From positions 930,001 to 994,000 of the forward strand of contig NZ_CP024996.1 of assembly GCF_003719195.1 (NCBI RefSeq): a DNA stretch of 64,000 bases. Direction: 5' to 3'. Positions 45,624 through 54,713 of the stretch are shown here, one piece after another. The notes beneath the pieces were generated by a model that saw nothing but the letters and a program-made list of their open reading frames with translations, did no database searches and had not been told where the DNA came from. The position numbers and the translations under genes are program-made. Source of the DNA: Herbaspirillum rubrisubalbicans (GTDB lineage: Bacteria; Pseudomonadota; Gammaproteobacteria; Burkholderiales; Burkholderiaceae_D). Every line of letters starts with the position of its first letter. Within the stretch, counting starts at the first letter, position 1.

Positions 45624-46624
45624 AGGTCCTGGTTACCGGAGCCGCCGGCTTCATCGGCGCCACGTTGCTGCAAGTGCTGCAGCAGGCGGGGCGCATAGGC
45701 AGCCATCCCATCACACAACTGGCAGCGCTGGATCAGCAGTTGCCAGCCACGATGGAGGGCGTAGTACGCATCGAAGGTGCATTGCAGGATGCTCAGGTAC
45801 AGGCCCGCATTGCACAATTCGGTGCGGATGTCTGCTTCCATCTGGCAGCTGTCCCGGGTGGTGCGGCCGAGGCCGATCCGGCACTGAGCCGCCGCGTCAA
45901 TCTGGATGCCACCCTGGATCTGTTCGAACTGCTGGCCGCGCAAGCCGCCAGCGGTGGCGCGCGCCGCGCGCCGGTGGTGGTGTATGCCAGTACCATCGCC
46001 GTCTATGGTTCGCCCTTGCCGGACCCGGTCACGCCGAACACACCTACCCGGCCGGCACTGATCTATGGTGCCCACAAGCGCGCCTGCGAAATCCTGCTGG
46101 CCGACTACACCCGTCGCGGCCTGCTCGATGGACGCTCGTTGCGCCTGCCGGGCATCGTCGCGCGCCCGCGTGCACCATCCGGTCTGGTATCGGCCTTCAT
46201 GAGCGACTTGCTGCACGCGCTGGCAGCCGGTGAGTCCTTGAGCCTGCCGGTCGGTCCGCAAGCGACGGCCTGGTGGATGTCGGCCCGGCGTTGCGCCGAG
46301 AATCTGTTACATGCCGCCACCATGGATACTTCGCTGGATAGGGAAGGTGAGGCTGAGCGCGTCTGGCCGCTGCCGGTATTGCGGCTGTCCATCGGTCAAC
46401 TGGTCCAGACCCTGTCGGCCATGTATCGCGTCGATGGCCAGGCACTCGTGCAATATGTGCCGCAGGAACGGGTGGAGGCGGTGTTCGGGCGATATCCCGT
46501 GCTGGATGACAGTGCGGCGCGACGCCTGGGATTGCAGGATGATGGCACGGCCGAGCAACTGGTGCGACGCGCGCTGGCGCCCTATGCGCATGAGGCCGCC
46601 AGCCCGAATTGCGCCAAGGTATAA
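45620..46624 (+). CDS. fdeJ: NAD-dependent epimerase/dehydratase family protein (FdeJ)
   Basis: A 334-residue extended short-chain dehydrogenase. The N-terminal GAAGFIGATLLQ is the NAD(P) site; VYASTIAVYGS and YGAHKRACE carry the catalytic Ser/Tyr/Lys (YxxxK). It resembles D-erythronate/denD-like reductases. The last gene of the operon, it overlaps the convergent EAL gene by 43 bp at their 3' ends. Its role in the pathway is not established. Confidence 0.85.
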   Translation: MKVLVTGAAGFIGATLLQVLQQAGRIGSHPITQLAALDQQLPATMEGVVRIEGALQDAQVQARIAQFGADVCFHLAAVPGGAAEADPALSRRVNLDATLDLFELLAAQAASGGARRAPVVVYASTIAVYGSPLPDPVTPNTPTRPALIYGAHKRACEILLADYTRRGLLDGRSLRLPGIVARPRAPSGLVSAFMSDLLHALAAGESLSLPVGPQATAWWMSARRCAENLLHAATMDTSLDREGEAERVWPLPVLRLSIGQLVQTLSAMYRVDGQALVQYVPQERVEAVFGRYPVLDDSAARRLGLQDDGTAEQLVRRALAPYAHEAASPNCAKV

Positions 46625-48144
46625 GGTTGCTGCTGCAGCACATCACGCAATTCCATCGCCTTGCTGAACAGCCATCCCTGGGCATGGATGCCGGGCGCAA
46701 TGGCGCAAATGAGCTGCAATTGCTCTTCGGTCTCGATGCCTTCGATGACCACCTGCAGGTCCAGCTCGGTGGCCAGGCGCAGCAGGTTGGGAACCACCGA
46801 ACGCAGCGGTGAGCCGGTACTCAGTGCAGCGGTGAAGAGCCGGTCGATCTTGATGCCATCGAACTGCGCATACGACAGATGCGACAGGTTGGCGCTGCCG
46901 GTGCCGAAGTCATCGATCCAGATGGCAAAACCGCCCTGGCGCAACTGCTCGATGTTGCGCGTGAAGGTGGCCGAACGGATGTCGGCGCGTTCGGTCACCT
47001 CCAGATGCAGTTGCGTGCGTAGCGCCGGGGTAGGGGCGGTGATCTCCAGCGCGAACTGGATGAAGTCCGCATCTTCGATATCGGCCACTTCGGTGTTGAT
47101 CGTCAGGATCAATGCTGGATTGGCCTGCAGCAATTCGCGCATCTCGCGCAGCGCGCGTGCCAGCACTACCTTGGCCAGGGCAGTGCTCAGGCGATTCTGT
47201 GCAGCCAGCGGGACGAAGACGTCGGGGCCGATCTCTGGCTGGTCGAGCGGGCGCCAGCGTGCCAGTGCTTCGTAACCCTTCAGGCTCAGATCCCGTACGC
47301 AGACGATGGGTTGGTACAACAGCACGATTTCATCATTGGCGATCCCGTCCCGCAGTTTTTCCAGCACTCCCTGATTGCGGCGCAAGCGCAGGTACAGCAG
47401 GCAGGCCAGCGCTCCGATGAGCAGGCTGCTGGCCAGTAGCGCCAGAAAGGCCAACGGATGGGCCAGCGCATACCAGTGCAGATGGGCCGAGGCCTGCGCA
47501 CACAGGTTCATGTCGCGGCTGCACTCCTTGATATCGATACTGGGCAGCAGGTCGGTGGTGCCAGCCGGGTGATAGCGCACGCCGTCGCGTTGGGCATAGG
47601 TATGCGTGCCGCTGCCATTGGTGATGCGCAGCGCGACATCCTGGTAGTAACGATTGAGGTCGAAGGTGGACGGTGAAATCAGGGCCAGACTGCGATTGAG
47701 GGCCACCAGGTCGCTCAGGTAATGGGTCTGCAGCACTTGCTGCTGGCTCCAGACGCTATAGCCACCCTTGGCCTCGTAGTGGGGCAGCGGCAGACGGATG
47801 GCTTTTTCCAGCTTGCCCCAGAGCGCGGTACAGCGTACCAGGCCCTGGTCGATGCGACCGAGATCGGCCACGTAGTTGTTGGCGTAGGCGATGTTGCGCA
47901 GCATCGCCAGGTCGCCATCGGAACAAGCCTCGAAGGGGCTGGCTTCGGCCCGCTGCAATGCATTCAGGGTGGCTTGGCTGGCGTCCTCGGCACGCTGTAG
48001 TGCCTGGATCGAAGAGGCATCGATATGACGAATCTCCGAGAGGGTCAGTGCAAGCTGGGCCAGGATGACGCCGCCGACCATGGTGGTACAGGCCCAGAGA
48101 AGGATTTTCCAGGAGGAAGCGCGCCGGAAGACTTTGCGATTCAT
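46582..48144 (-). CDS. Cyclic-di-GMP phosphodiesterase, CSS-EAL protein
   Basis: A 520-residue membrane protein. Helix 1 (~12-34) and helix 2 (~228-250) bracket a periplasmic CSS-type domain with a conserved Cys in EACSDGD and a second in KECSRDM, which form a redox-sensitive disulfide in such proteins. The EAL domain follows: GYEALARW, LEVTERADI, IDDFGTGSANL, IKIDRLF, EGIETEEQL and QGWLFSKAM. The metal-binding and catalytic residues (EALAR, E of VTE, DDFGTG, K of IKID, E of EGIE) are present, so activity is likely. It should lower c-di-GMP. Not functionally tied to fde, only convergent with it. Confidence 0.9.
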   Translation of the reverse strand: MNRKVFRRASSWKILLWACTTMVGGVILAQLALTLSEIRHIDASSIQALQRAEDASQATLNALQRAEASPFEACSDGDLAMLRNIAYANNYVADLGRIDQGLVRCTALWGKLEKAIRLPLPHYEAKGGYSVWSQQQVLQTHYLSDLVALNRSLALISPSTFDLNRYYQDVALRITNGSGTHTYAQRDGVRYHPAGTTDLLPSIDIKECSRDMNLCAQASAHLHWYALAHPLAFLALLASSLLIGALACLLYLRLRRNQGVLEKLRDGIANDEIVLLYQPIVCVRDLSLKGYEALARWRPLDQPEIGPDVFVPLAAQNRLSTALAKVVLARALREMRELLQANPALILTINTEVADIEDADFIQFALEITAPTPALRTQLHLEVTERADIRSATFTRNIEQLRQGGFAIWIDDFGTGSANLSHLSYAQFDGIKIDRLFTAALSTGSPLRSVVPNLLRLATELDLQVVIEGIETEEQLQLICAIAPGIHAQGWLFSKAMELRDVLQQQPYTLAQFGLAASCA

Positions 48145-48365
48145 TGCTCGAAAAGAAATTATTTCGCGCCAGCTTAATTTAAAACCCGGTTTCCTTATTT
48201 GGTTTTTTTCCTTGCTTGTTGTTTTGGGTCGGGTTTTCTCGGAATTTCCCAGAAGGTGGTAGAAGCCGGCCTGGTTTTTTGGCGTAAAGCTTCACGTCAT
48301 AGGGCATCAATATCGCGCAAAGGCAGAAGCGATGCACATTGCTTCACCTGTTGCACCACACCAGC

Positions 48366-49427
48366 CTACTTTTCCCGACGCAGCGCAAACACCGCCCCGG
48401 CCAGCACGATGAAGCCGCCGATGATGGCCTTTTGCCAGGTGCTGGGCACACCGGCCAGGATGAGCACATTGTTGATGAGCGTCACCAGCAGCACCCCCAG
48501 CAAGGTGCCCACCACACTGCCATGGCCACCGGTGATGCGCGCTCCGCCCAGTACCACGGCGGCGATCACATCCAGCTCGCTGCCCACCAGGTCGAAGGGA
48601 TTGGCCAGGCGCGTGCTGGAGACGTGGACGATGCCGGCCAGTCCCGACAGGAAGCCGGCATAGCCGAACACGAACAGATGCACCGAACGCAGCTTGTAGC
48701 CCAGCCGCTCGGCGATGGCCAGGCTGCCGCCGACGGCGTAGACGGCGCGGCCCATCAGGGTCTTGTTGAGCAGCCACCAGGTCAGGATGCTGGCCAGGAC
48801 CAGCACCAGTACGGTGGCCGGCAAGACGGCGTGCAAGCCGTTGGCGGTGTCATGCCGGGCCAGCGCCAGCTTGCCGAAGTTGTCCATCGCATGAGGGATG
48901 TTCATGAAGAACACCGTTCCCACGAAGGTCAGCAGGATGCCGCGATAGAGATATTGGGTGCCGATGGTGACGATCAGCGAGGGCGCCTTGAGCCAGTCCA
49001 CCAGCAGACCGTTGAGTACGCCCAGCGCGGTGCCGCCCACCGCTCCGGCCAACAGGATGATGGCAATGTGGGTCTCGGGGAAATAGGTCATCACCACCTT
49101 GGTGATGGAATACATGGTCAGTGCGGCAATGGCGGCGAAGGAGACGTCGATGCCGCCGGCGGCCAGCACGATCATCACGCCTAGCGCAAACAGGCCCAGC
49201 GTAGTGCAGGCGCGCACGATGTCGAACAGCACCGCGAGCTGGAAGAAGGCCGGGTTGATCAGGGCCACCGTCAACACCACCAGCAGGATCAAGACCAGGG
49301 TGAAGATGGAAGGATGCTTCTTGAGCAGTGCCGCCGCGCTGGCACGGGTGCTGCGCGGTGGCAGGCTGTGCCCGGCGTGGTCGCTGCGGGTGTTCTGGCG
49401 GGTCAGGGTGCTTGCGTCCATGCTCAA
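48366..49427 (-). CDS. Ribose-class sugar ABC transporter, permease 1
   Basis: A 353-residue RbsC-type permease, last gene of the operon. It has a soluble N-terminus of ~40 residues and about ten helices, with VMIVLAAGGIDVSFAAIAALTMYS and VVLGGARITGGHGSVVGTLLGVLLVTLINNVL typical of the family. Start overlaps the ATPase stop by four bases (ATGA). Two different permeases in this operon probably pair as a heterodimer, as in the AI-2 importer LsrCD. Confidence 0.88.
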   Translation of the reverse strand: MSMDASTLTRQNTRSDHAGHSLPPRSTRASAAALLKKHPSIFTLVLILLVVLTVALINPAFFQLAVLFDIVRACTTLGLFALGVMIVLAAGGIDVSFAAIAALTMYSITKVVMTYFPETHIAIILLAGAVGGTALGVLNGLLVDWLKAPSLIVTIGTQYLYRGILLTFVGTVFFMNIPHAMDNFGKLALARHDTANGLHAVLPATVLVLVLASILTWWLLNKTLMGRAVYAVGGSLAIAERLGYKLRSVHLFVFGYAGFLSGLAGIVHVSSTRLANPFDLVGSELDVIAAVVLGGARITGGHGSVVGTLLGVLLVTLINNVLILAGVPSTWQKAIIGGFIVLAGAVFALRREK

Positions 49428-50983
49428 TTCTCTTGGCTTTGTTCGGAGACCAGGTCGTGGGAAAGATCGCTTTCGGACAAGCCTTCCACCTCGAAGCGAC
49501 GCACGATGCGTCCGCGCTTCATCAGCAGCAGGTTGTCGCAGTTCTGCAGCAGTTCGGGCAGGTCGTCGCTGATGAGGATGACGCCCATGCCTTGCCGTGC
49601 CAGATCCTGGATGATGCGGTAGATGATGTCCTTGGAGCCGACATCCACCCCCACCGTCGGCCCGTGCAGGATCAGCACGCGCGGATTGATGGCCAGCCAG
49701 CGGCCGATCAGCACGCGTTGCTGGTTGCCACCCGAGAGCGACTGCACCGGTCGCTCTACGTCTGGTGTGGCGATCTGCAACTGCCTGACGGTATCGACCG
49801 AGAAGCGTTCGCAGGCCGCCGCATCGAGCGCGCCGAACTTGCCGCGCATCTTGCGCAGGATGGTGGTGATGATGTTGTCGCGGATCGATTTGTCGAGGAA
49901 CAGGCCTTCGCTGATACGATCCTCGGGCACGTAGCCGATGCCGTGGGTGATGGCGTCTCCCGGGGTCTGTAGCTTGAGCGTCCGGCCGTCCAGCACGATC
50001 TGCCCGGTCTGGGCCGGTGCCACGCCGGCCAATGCCAGCGCCAGCTCATTGCGGCCGGAATCGAGCAGGCCGGTGATGCCTAATATTTCGCCTTCGCGCA
50101 GCGCGAAGCTGACATCCTCGAAGGCGCCCGCACGGGTGAGCGCGCGTACTTCCAGTCGGGTCTTGTGCAGTTGTGCATCGACCCGGTAGCGTTCTTCGCT
50201 CAACTGCTTGCCGGTCATCAGTTGGCCCAGCCTGGCCTTGGTGAATTCCTGGATCGGGCCTTGCGCCACTTTTTCGCCATCGCGAAAGACGATGGCCTGG
50301 CCGCCGATGGCAAAGCATTCATCGAGCTTGTGACTGACGAAGAGCACCGCTACGCCATTGGCGCGCAGGCCGTTGACGACCTTCACCAGCGCATCGACTT
50401 CCTTTTGCGTGAGCGAGGTGGTCGGCTCATCCATGATGACCATGCGTGCGCTGGTGGCGATGGCGCGGGCAATGGCGATCAACTGGCGGGTGGCAATGGG
50501 CAGTTCGTCGACGCGGGTGTCGAGGAATTCGGCGCTGGCCGGCAGGTTCACCGCCCGCAGTGCGCGCCCGGCAGTGTCGTTCAATGCACTGCGGTCGAAC
50601 AGGCGGGCCAGCCGGCCCTGGTGGCGTACCAGTTGCTCGCTCAAGGCCACGTTCTCGGCCACGCTCATGTTGGGCAGCAGCGAGAGATCCTGGTACACCG
50701 TTTCGATCCCCAGCGAAAGCGAGGCCAGCGGCGTGAGTTGCTCGACCCGTTCCCCCTGGATGTAGATCTCGCCCTCGCTGGGTGGCTGTGCGCCGGCGAT
50801 GATCTTGATCAAGGTGCTCTTGCCGCAACCGTTCTCGCCCAGCAGGTGATAGATCTCGCCAGCGTGGATAGTCAGATCGATGCCGCGCAGGGCGTGGACC
50901 CCGGCAAAGCGCTTGTGTACCCCCTGCAGGCGCAGGAATTCCTGGGCGAGGGCAGGTGGCTTGGATGTGGTTTGACTGGTCAT
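49424..50983 (-). CDS. Ribose-class sugar ABC transporter, ATP-binding protein
   Basis: A 519-residue double-ABC ATPase of the RbsA/LsrA/MglA class. The N-terminal half has Walker A GENGCGKSTLIKII and Walker B MVIMDEPTTSL, with a degenerate signature (LPIATRQ). The C-terminal half has a degenerate Walker A (GLLDSGRNELALALAG) and a good signature (SLSGGNQQRV). This division is normal for the class. It follows the binding protein by 63 bp. Confidence 0.9.
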   Translation of the reverse strand: MTSQTTSKPPALAQEFLRLQGVHKRFAGVHALRGIDLTIHAGEIYHLLGENGCGKSTLIKIIAGAQPPSEGEIYIQGERVEQLTPLASLSLGIETVYQDLSLLPNMSVAENVALSEQLVRHQGRLARLFDRSALNDTAGRALRAVNLPASAEFLDTRVDELPIATRQLIAIARAIATSARMVIMDEPTTSLTQKEVDALVKVVNGLRANGVAVLFVSHKLDECFAIGGQAIVFRDGEKVAQGPIQEFTKARLGQLMTGKQLSEERYRVDAQLHKTRLEVRALTRAGAFEDVSFALREGEILGITGLLDSGRNELALALAGVAPAQTGQIVLDGRTLKLQTPGDAITHGIGYVPEDRISEGLFLDKSIRDNIITTILRKMRGKFGALDAAACERFSVDTVRQLQIATPDVERPVQSLSGGNQQRVLIGRWLAINPRVLILHGPTVGVDVGSKDIIYRIIQDLARQGMGVILISDDLPELLQNCDNLLLMKRGRIVRRFEVEGLSESDLSHDLVSEQSQEN

Positions 50984-51046
50984 GATGAAACGCGATGACA
51001 GGGGACACCCGCAGCGGGTGTCCCGGTGGGTCTGATCAGGACGCGA

Positions 51047-52054
51047 TCAGAACGCGTATTGCTTGTAGTTCTTTTTGTCCACTTCGACCCAGGCCTGGCC
51101 GGTGACGATCACGCCCACGCCCGGACCCTTCTTGACGCTGACCTTGTTGTAGCCGGGAATACCCAGGTCCATGCCATCGGTGATCTTCTTGCCCTGCACC
51201 AGCATCAGGGCTGCCTTGTTCATGGCCAGGCCGGCATCCTTGGGATCCCAGAAGGCGATGCCGCCCACTGCGCCCGACTCCAGGAACTTGGCCGCTTCGC
51301 TGGGCAGGCCGGTGCCATAGACACAGACCTTGCCCTGCAGGCCGGCTTCTTCGACGGCCCGGCCAATGCCCAGCACGTCCAGCGAGGAAGAACCCTGGAA
51401 GCCCTTGATGTCGGGATGCTTGCGCAGGATTTCCTTGGCCTTGGCATAGGCTTTTTCGGCATCGTTGGCCGATTCGTTCTTGGCGTCCACCAGGGTCATC
51501 TTGGGATACTTCTTGGCCGCATTGGCAGCACCACCATCGGCCCACTGCACCTGCGACTGGCTGCCCAGCGAACCGACCAGCGAAGACCACTTGCCGCTCT
51601 GGCCCATGCAGGCGGCCAGGCGGTCGTTCAGGCGGGCGCCATAGGCGGTGTTGTCGAAGGCTTCGATATCGACCAGAGTGTTCTTTTGGTTGTCGGCTTC
51701 ATGGGTGACCACCTTGATACCGCGGTCCAGCGCGCGTTTCAAGACCGGTTCCAGGGTCGGCGGGTCCATCGAGACCACGGCGATGGCATCCACCTTCTTG
51801 GCCACCAGGTCTTCCACCAGGCGCTGCTGCTGGGCTGCATCCGATTGTGCCGGGCCGATCTGGCGGGTGGTCACACCAGGGTTGGCGGCAGCAAATTCCT
51901 TGACGCCCACTTCCATGCGATTGAACCAGCTGATGCCGGTGATCTTGACCACGGTGACGATATCGATGGGTTTGTTCTGCGCCTGAAGGGCGCTGGCAAA
52001 GCCGACGGCCGCCAGGGCCGACACCAGTACGCAAGCCGATTTCTTGTTCATCAT
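51047..52054 (-). CDS. Ribose-class sugar ABC transporter, substrate-binding protein
   Basis: A 335-residue periplasmic binding protein. The signal peptide (MNKKSACVLVSALAAVGFASALQA) is followed by a type I sugar-binding fold (TVVKITGISWFNRMEVGVKEFAAANPGV, IAVVSMDPPTLEPVLKRALDRGIKVVTHEADNQ). The closest look-alikes by eye are the LsrB and RhaS branch. With deoC and a sugar kinase in the operon, deoxyribose or a deoxynucleoside is the best guess; an AI-2-like ligand is the alternative. Confidence 0.85.
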   Translation of the reverse strand: MMNKKSACVLVSALAAVGFASALQAQNKPIDIVTVVKITGISWFNRMEVGVKEFAAANPGVTTRQIGPAQSDAAQQQRLVEDLVAKKVDAIAVVSMDPPTLEPVLKRALDRGIKVVTHEADNQKNTLVDIEAFDNTAYGARLNDRLAACMGQSGKWSSLVGSLGSQSQVQWADGGAANAAKKYPKMTLVDAKNESANDAEKAYAKAKEILRKHPDIKGFQGSSSLDVLGIGRAVEEAGLQGKVCVYGTGLPSEAAKFLESGAVGGIAFWDPKDAGLAMNKAALMLVQGKKITDGMDLGIPGYNKVSVKKGPGVGVIVTGQAWVEVDKKNYKQYAF

Positions 52055-52105
52055 GTCTCCAGTTTCCCCACTAAGTTGGATGGATCTTGACAGGCGGGGT
52101 GCTGT

Positions 52106-53113
52106 TCAAGACTTGCGCAGTTGCGCCTTGGAATTCGGGAAAAAGTCACGCCAGCTGATCCGCGCCGAAGCCAGGAAACACAGCAGCAGCAAGCCCCAGG
52201 CGCAGTCGCGGAAGAAGTTGGAAATCTCCAGCAGGTTGAAGGTGGAGGACAGCAACTGCAGCGCCAGTGCCGAGAAGAACAGGCAGACCATGCGTCCATA
52301 GCCACCCTGTGGACGGATGCCGGCCATCACCGCGATGAGGATGGCGATCAACAGGTAGGAGTTGCCATAGTCGGCCTTCACGCTGGCCGTGCGGGCGGCG
52401 ATGATGATGCCGGCCACCGAAGCCAGCACCCCACTCAAGGTATAGGTGGCAAAGCGCAAGCGGTTCTGCGAGATGCCCGCATAGCGTGCCGCACGGGCAT
52501 TGGTGCCCAGCAGATAGAGCTTGATGCCGAACAGGCTATAGCGCATCAGCCAGCCCACCAGCAACAGCAGCGCCACGAAGATGATGAAAGGAATCGGTAC
52601 GCCCAGCACCGACTCGTTGCCGATGGCCGAGATCGGATCGACCACGTTGATACGCAGGCTCGACCCATTGGTCAGCACCACGGCCAGGCCCGTGAAGATC
52701 ATCTGCGTGCCCAGCGTGCAGAGGATGGGCGTGAGATTGCCGCGTGCAATCAACCAGCCATTGAGCGCACCGCCCAGCAGGCCGGTCACCAGCGCCACTG
52801 CTACGAAGCCCAGCGTATAGGTCCAGGGCGCGGCATCGGGCGCCGCCACCAGCAGCGGCATGGTGGCTGCCGCCACCACCCCGGCCAGGTTGGCCAGGCC
52901 GATGCCAGAGAGGTCGATGCCGCCATTGCCGGAAATCATCGCCAGCGCCACGCCGATGGCCAGCAAGCCCAGCTCGGGCAATTGGCTGGCCATGGACTGG
53001 AAGTTGTAGATGTCCAGGAACTCGCCATGCGAAAACACCGTGGCCACCAGCAGGATGGCCAGGTTGATGAGCAGCAGGAACAGCAGTTGCGGATCGGAGA
53101 TCTTCAGTTTCAT
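52106..53113 (-). CDS. Ribose-class sugar ABC transporter, permease 2
   Basis: A 335-residue permease with nine or ten helices, paired with the one at 48366. Typical motifs: LGLLAIGVALAMISGNGGIDLSGIGLANLAGV and KLYLLGTNARAARYAGI. Start at 53113 with AAGGTGA upstream; the frame is open further back but only through the kinase gene. It ends 51 bp before the binding-protein gene. Confidence 0.88.
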   Translation of the reverse strand: MKLKISDPQLLFLLLINLAILLVATVFSHGEFLDIYNFQSMASQLPELGLLAIGVALAMISGNGGIDLSGIGLANLAGVVAAATMPLLVAAPDAAPWTYTLGFVAVALVTGLLGGALNGWLIARGNLTPILCTLGTQMIFTGLAVVLTNGSSLRINVVDPISAIGNESVLGVPIPFIIFVALLLLVGWLMRYSLFGIKLYLLGTNARAARYAGISQNRLRFATYTLSGVLASVAGIIIAARTASVKADYGNSYLLIAILIAVMAGIRPQGGYGRMVCLFFSALALQLLSSTFNLLEISNFFRDCAWGLLLLCFLASARISWRDFFPNSKAQLRKS

Positions 53114-53138
53114 CGTCAATTCACCTTGCTGGAGAATG

Positions 53139-54101
53139 TCATTGCGCCTGCACCAGTGCGCCGCTATTGGCCTGCAGCAGCGCCAGCGCTTCCTGCCGGC
53201 TGGGCATGGAGGGCGCGGTGCCGGCCCGCGTGACCGAGATGGCGGCCACGGCCGTGGCCAGGCGCGCCGCCTGTTCGGCCGCCATGCCTTCGGCCAGGCC
53301 GGCGGCGAAGGCGCCATTGAAGGCATCCCCGGCGCCTGCGGTCTCCACCACGGTGCCGGCGCATAACGCCGGCAGGTGCAGCGACTGCGAACGGCTGTGC
53401 AACAGCGAACCCTGCGCACCCAGCGTGATCAAGGCACAGCCCACGCCGCGTTCCAGCAGGACATCGGCGGCGCGGCGGGCATCCTCGACGCTGTCGATGG
53501 CGATGCCGGTCAATAGTGCAGCTTCATGTTCGTTGGGTGTGATGAAGTCGCACAGGCCATAGATCTGGGACGGGAAATCCAGTGCCGGAGCGGGATTGAA
53601 GACGGTGGTGGTGCCCGCTGCACGGGCGATCTGCAGACCTGCCAGCGCAGCCTCGGGCGGTTGTTCCAGTTGCGTGACGAACACGCGGGCGGTAGCAATG
53701 GCCTGGTGCTCGCGCTGCACGTCCTGGCTCGACAACTGCGAGGCTGCGCCCGGCACCACGATGATGGCGTTGTCGCCACTGGCGTCGTTGACGTAGATGA
53801 AGGCCGCACCGGTGGGCGCGCCGTCGATCACGCGCACGTGCGGGGCGATGCTTTCCTGGCGCCACAGCGAGAGCGCGAAGTCGCCGAAGGAATCCTTGCC
53901 GATGGCCGAGATGAAGCGCACCGCTGCACCCACCCGGGCCGCAGCCACGGCCTGATTGGAGCCCTTGCCGCCCGGCCCCATGGCAAAGCCGTTGCCGGCG
54001 ATGGTCTGACCCAGGCCGGGCATGGCGGGCGCGCGAAAGGCCAGGTCGGCGACGTAGATGCCGAGCACGGCCACGCCCTGTTTTTGCGAGAGGGTAGTCA
54101 T
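53139..54101 (-). CDS. PfkB-family carbohydrate kinase (ribokinase / deoxyribokinase-like)
   Basis: A 320-residue ribokinase-family kinase. The N-terminal GPGGKGSNQAVAAARVGA binds the sugar, and ETAGAGDAFNGAFAAGLAEG carries the anion hole and catalytic Asp. It should phosphorylate the imported sugar on C5; with deoC downstream in the pathway, 2-deoxyribose is the natural substrate. The start at 54101 has GGAGG at the right distance and sits two bases before the stop of the RbsD/FucU gene. Confidence 0.87.
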   Translation of the reverse strand: MTTLSQKQGVAVLGIYVADLAFRAPAMPGLGQTIAGNGFAMGPGGKGSNQAVAAARVGAAVRFISAIGKDSFGDFALSLWRQESIAPHVRVIDGAPTGAAFIYVNDASGDNAIIVVPGAASQLSSQDVQREHQAIATARVFVTQLEQPPEAALAGLQIARAAGTTTVFNPAPALDFPSQIYGLCDFITPNEHEAALLTGIAIDSVEDARRAADVLLERGVGCALITLGAQGSLLHSRSQSLHLPALCAGTVVETAGAGDAFNGAFAAGLAEGMAAEQAARLATAVAAISVTRAGTAPSMPSRQEALALLQANSGALVQAQ

Positions 54102-54103
54102 GC

Positions 54104-54556
54104 TCACGCCTCCGGGGGCAGCACACCTTTTTTGAGCAGGAAGCAGCCGTAGAAGCGGCGCTCGCCGGTGGCGATGACGCAATAGGCTTTCTTGGCGGCC
54201 TCGTAGAAGGCGAAGCGCTCGATGGACCCCAGCGCACGCTCCCGGCCTTCGGCGTGATTGACCTCCAGTTGCAGTTCCTGCTGCACCGGTGGAATGGTGT
54301 CGGGTTCCCCCATGACTTCCATGCGCCGGGCCGGTTGTTCCACCGCATTGTCCAGCGGCAGCACCGAGAGGATGGCGCGCGCAGCTTCGGTGGTGCCCAC
54401 GCCGTCGATGCGCAGCAGCTTGCCCAGCACGGTCTGGCGGGCCACCGAGTCGGCCGGGAAATTGGCGTCGCACAATACCAGTTCGTCGCCATGGCCCATG
54501 GCGCGCAGTGCATGGAGCACGTCGGCGTTGAGCAGCGGATGAAGGTTCTTAAGCAT
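54104..54556 (-). CDS. RbsD/FucU family sugar mutarotase
   Basis: A 150-residue protein: MLKNLHPLLNADVLHALRAMGHGDELVLCDANFPADS holds the catalytic His and Asp of the FucU/RbsD family. Members interconvert pyranose and furanose or alpha and beta anomers of a sugar so that the kinase can use it. Next to the kinase, as expected for that role. The sugar is inferred from deoC. Confidence 0.88.
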   Translation of the reverse strand: MLKNLHPLLNADVLHALRAMGHGDELVLCDANFPADSVARQTVLGKLLRIDGVGTTEAARAILSVLPLDNAVEQPARRMEVMGEPDTIPPVQQELQLEVNHAEGRERALGSIERFAFYEAAKKAYCVIATGERRFYGCFLLKKGVLPPEA

Positions 54557-54643
54557 GTCGTCTCCTATGGATTTTATAAGTATGCTTATGGTGAAAATCT
54601 AATGGTGAATGTCTGTGATTCCTTGTCCAGCTTGAGTATTCAT

Positions 54644-54664
54644 TGAAAAAATCTAATTTTTTCA
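54644..54664. promoter_or_regulatory. AT-rich inverted repeat between the ALDH and mutarotase genes
   Basis: TGAAAAAAT-CTA-ATTTTTTCA has 9-bp perfect arms and lies in the 157-bp gap, 49 bp after the ALDH stop. The gap is the only long one in the operon and AT-rich. It could slow or stop transcription, or mark a second promoter. Confidence 0.4.
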
Positions 54665-54713
54665 GGATAGATTCATTAATAATCGATACATCTTCCTGTG
54701 CTGCGAGATTTTC

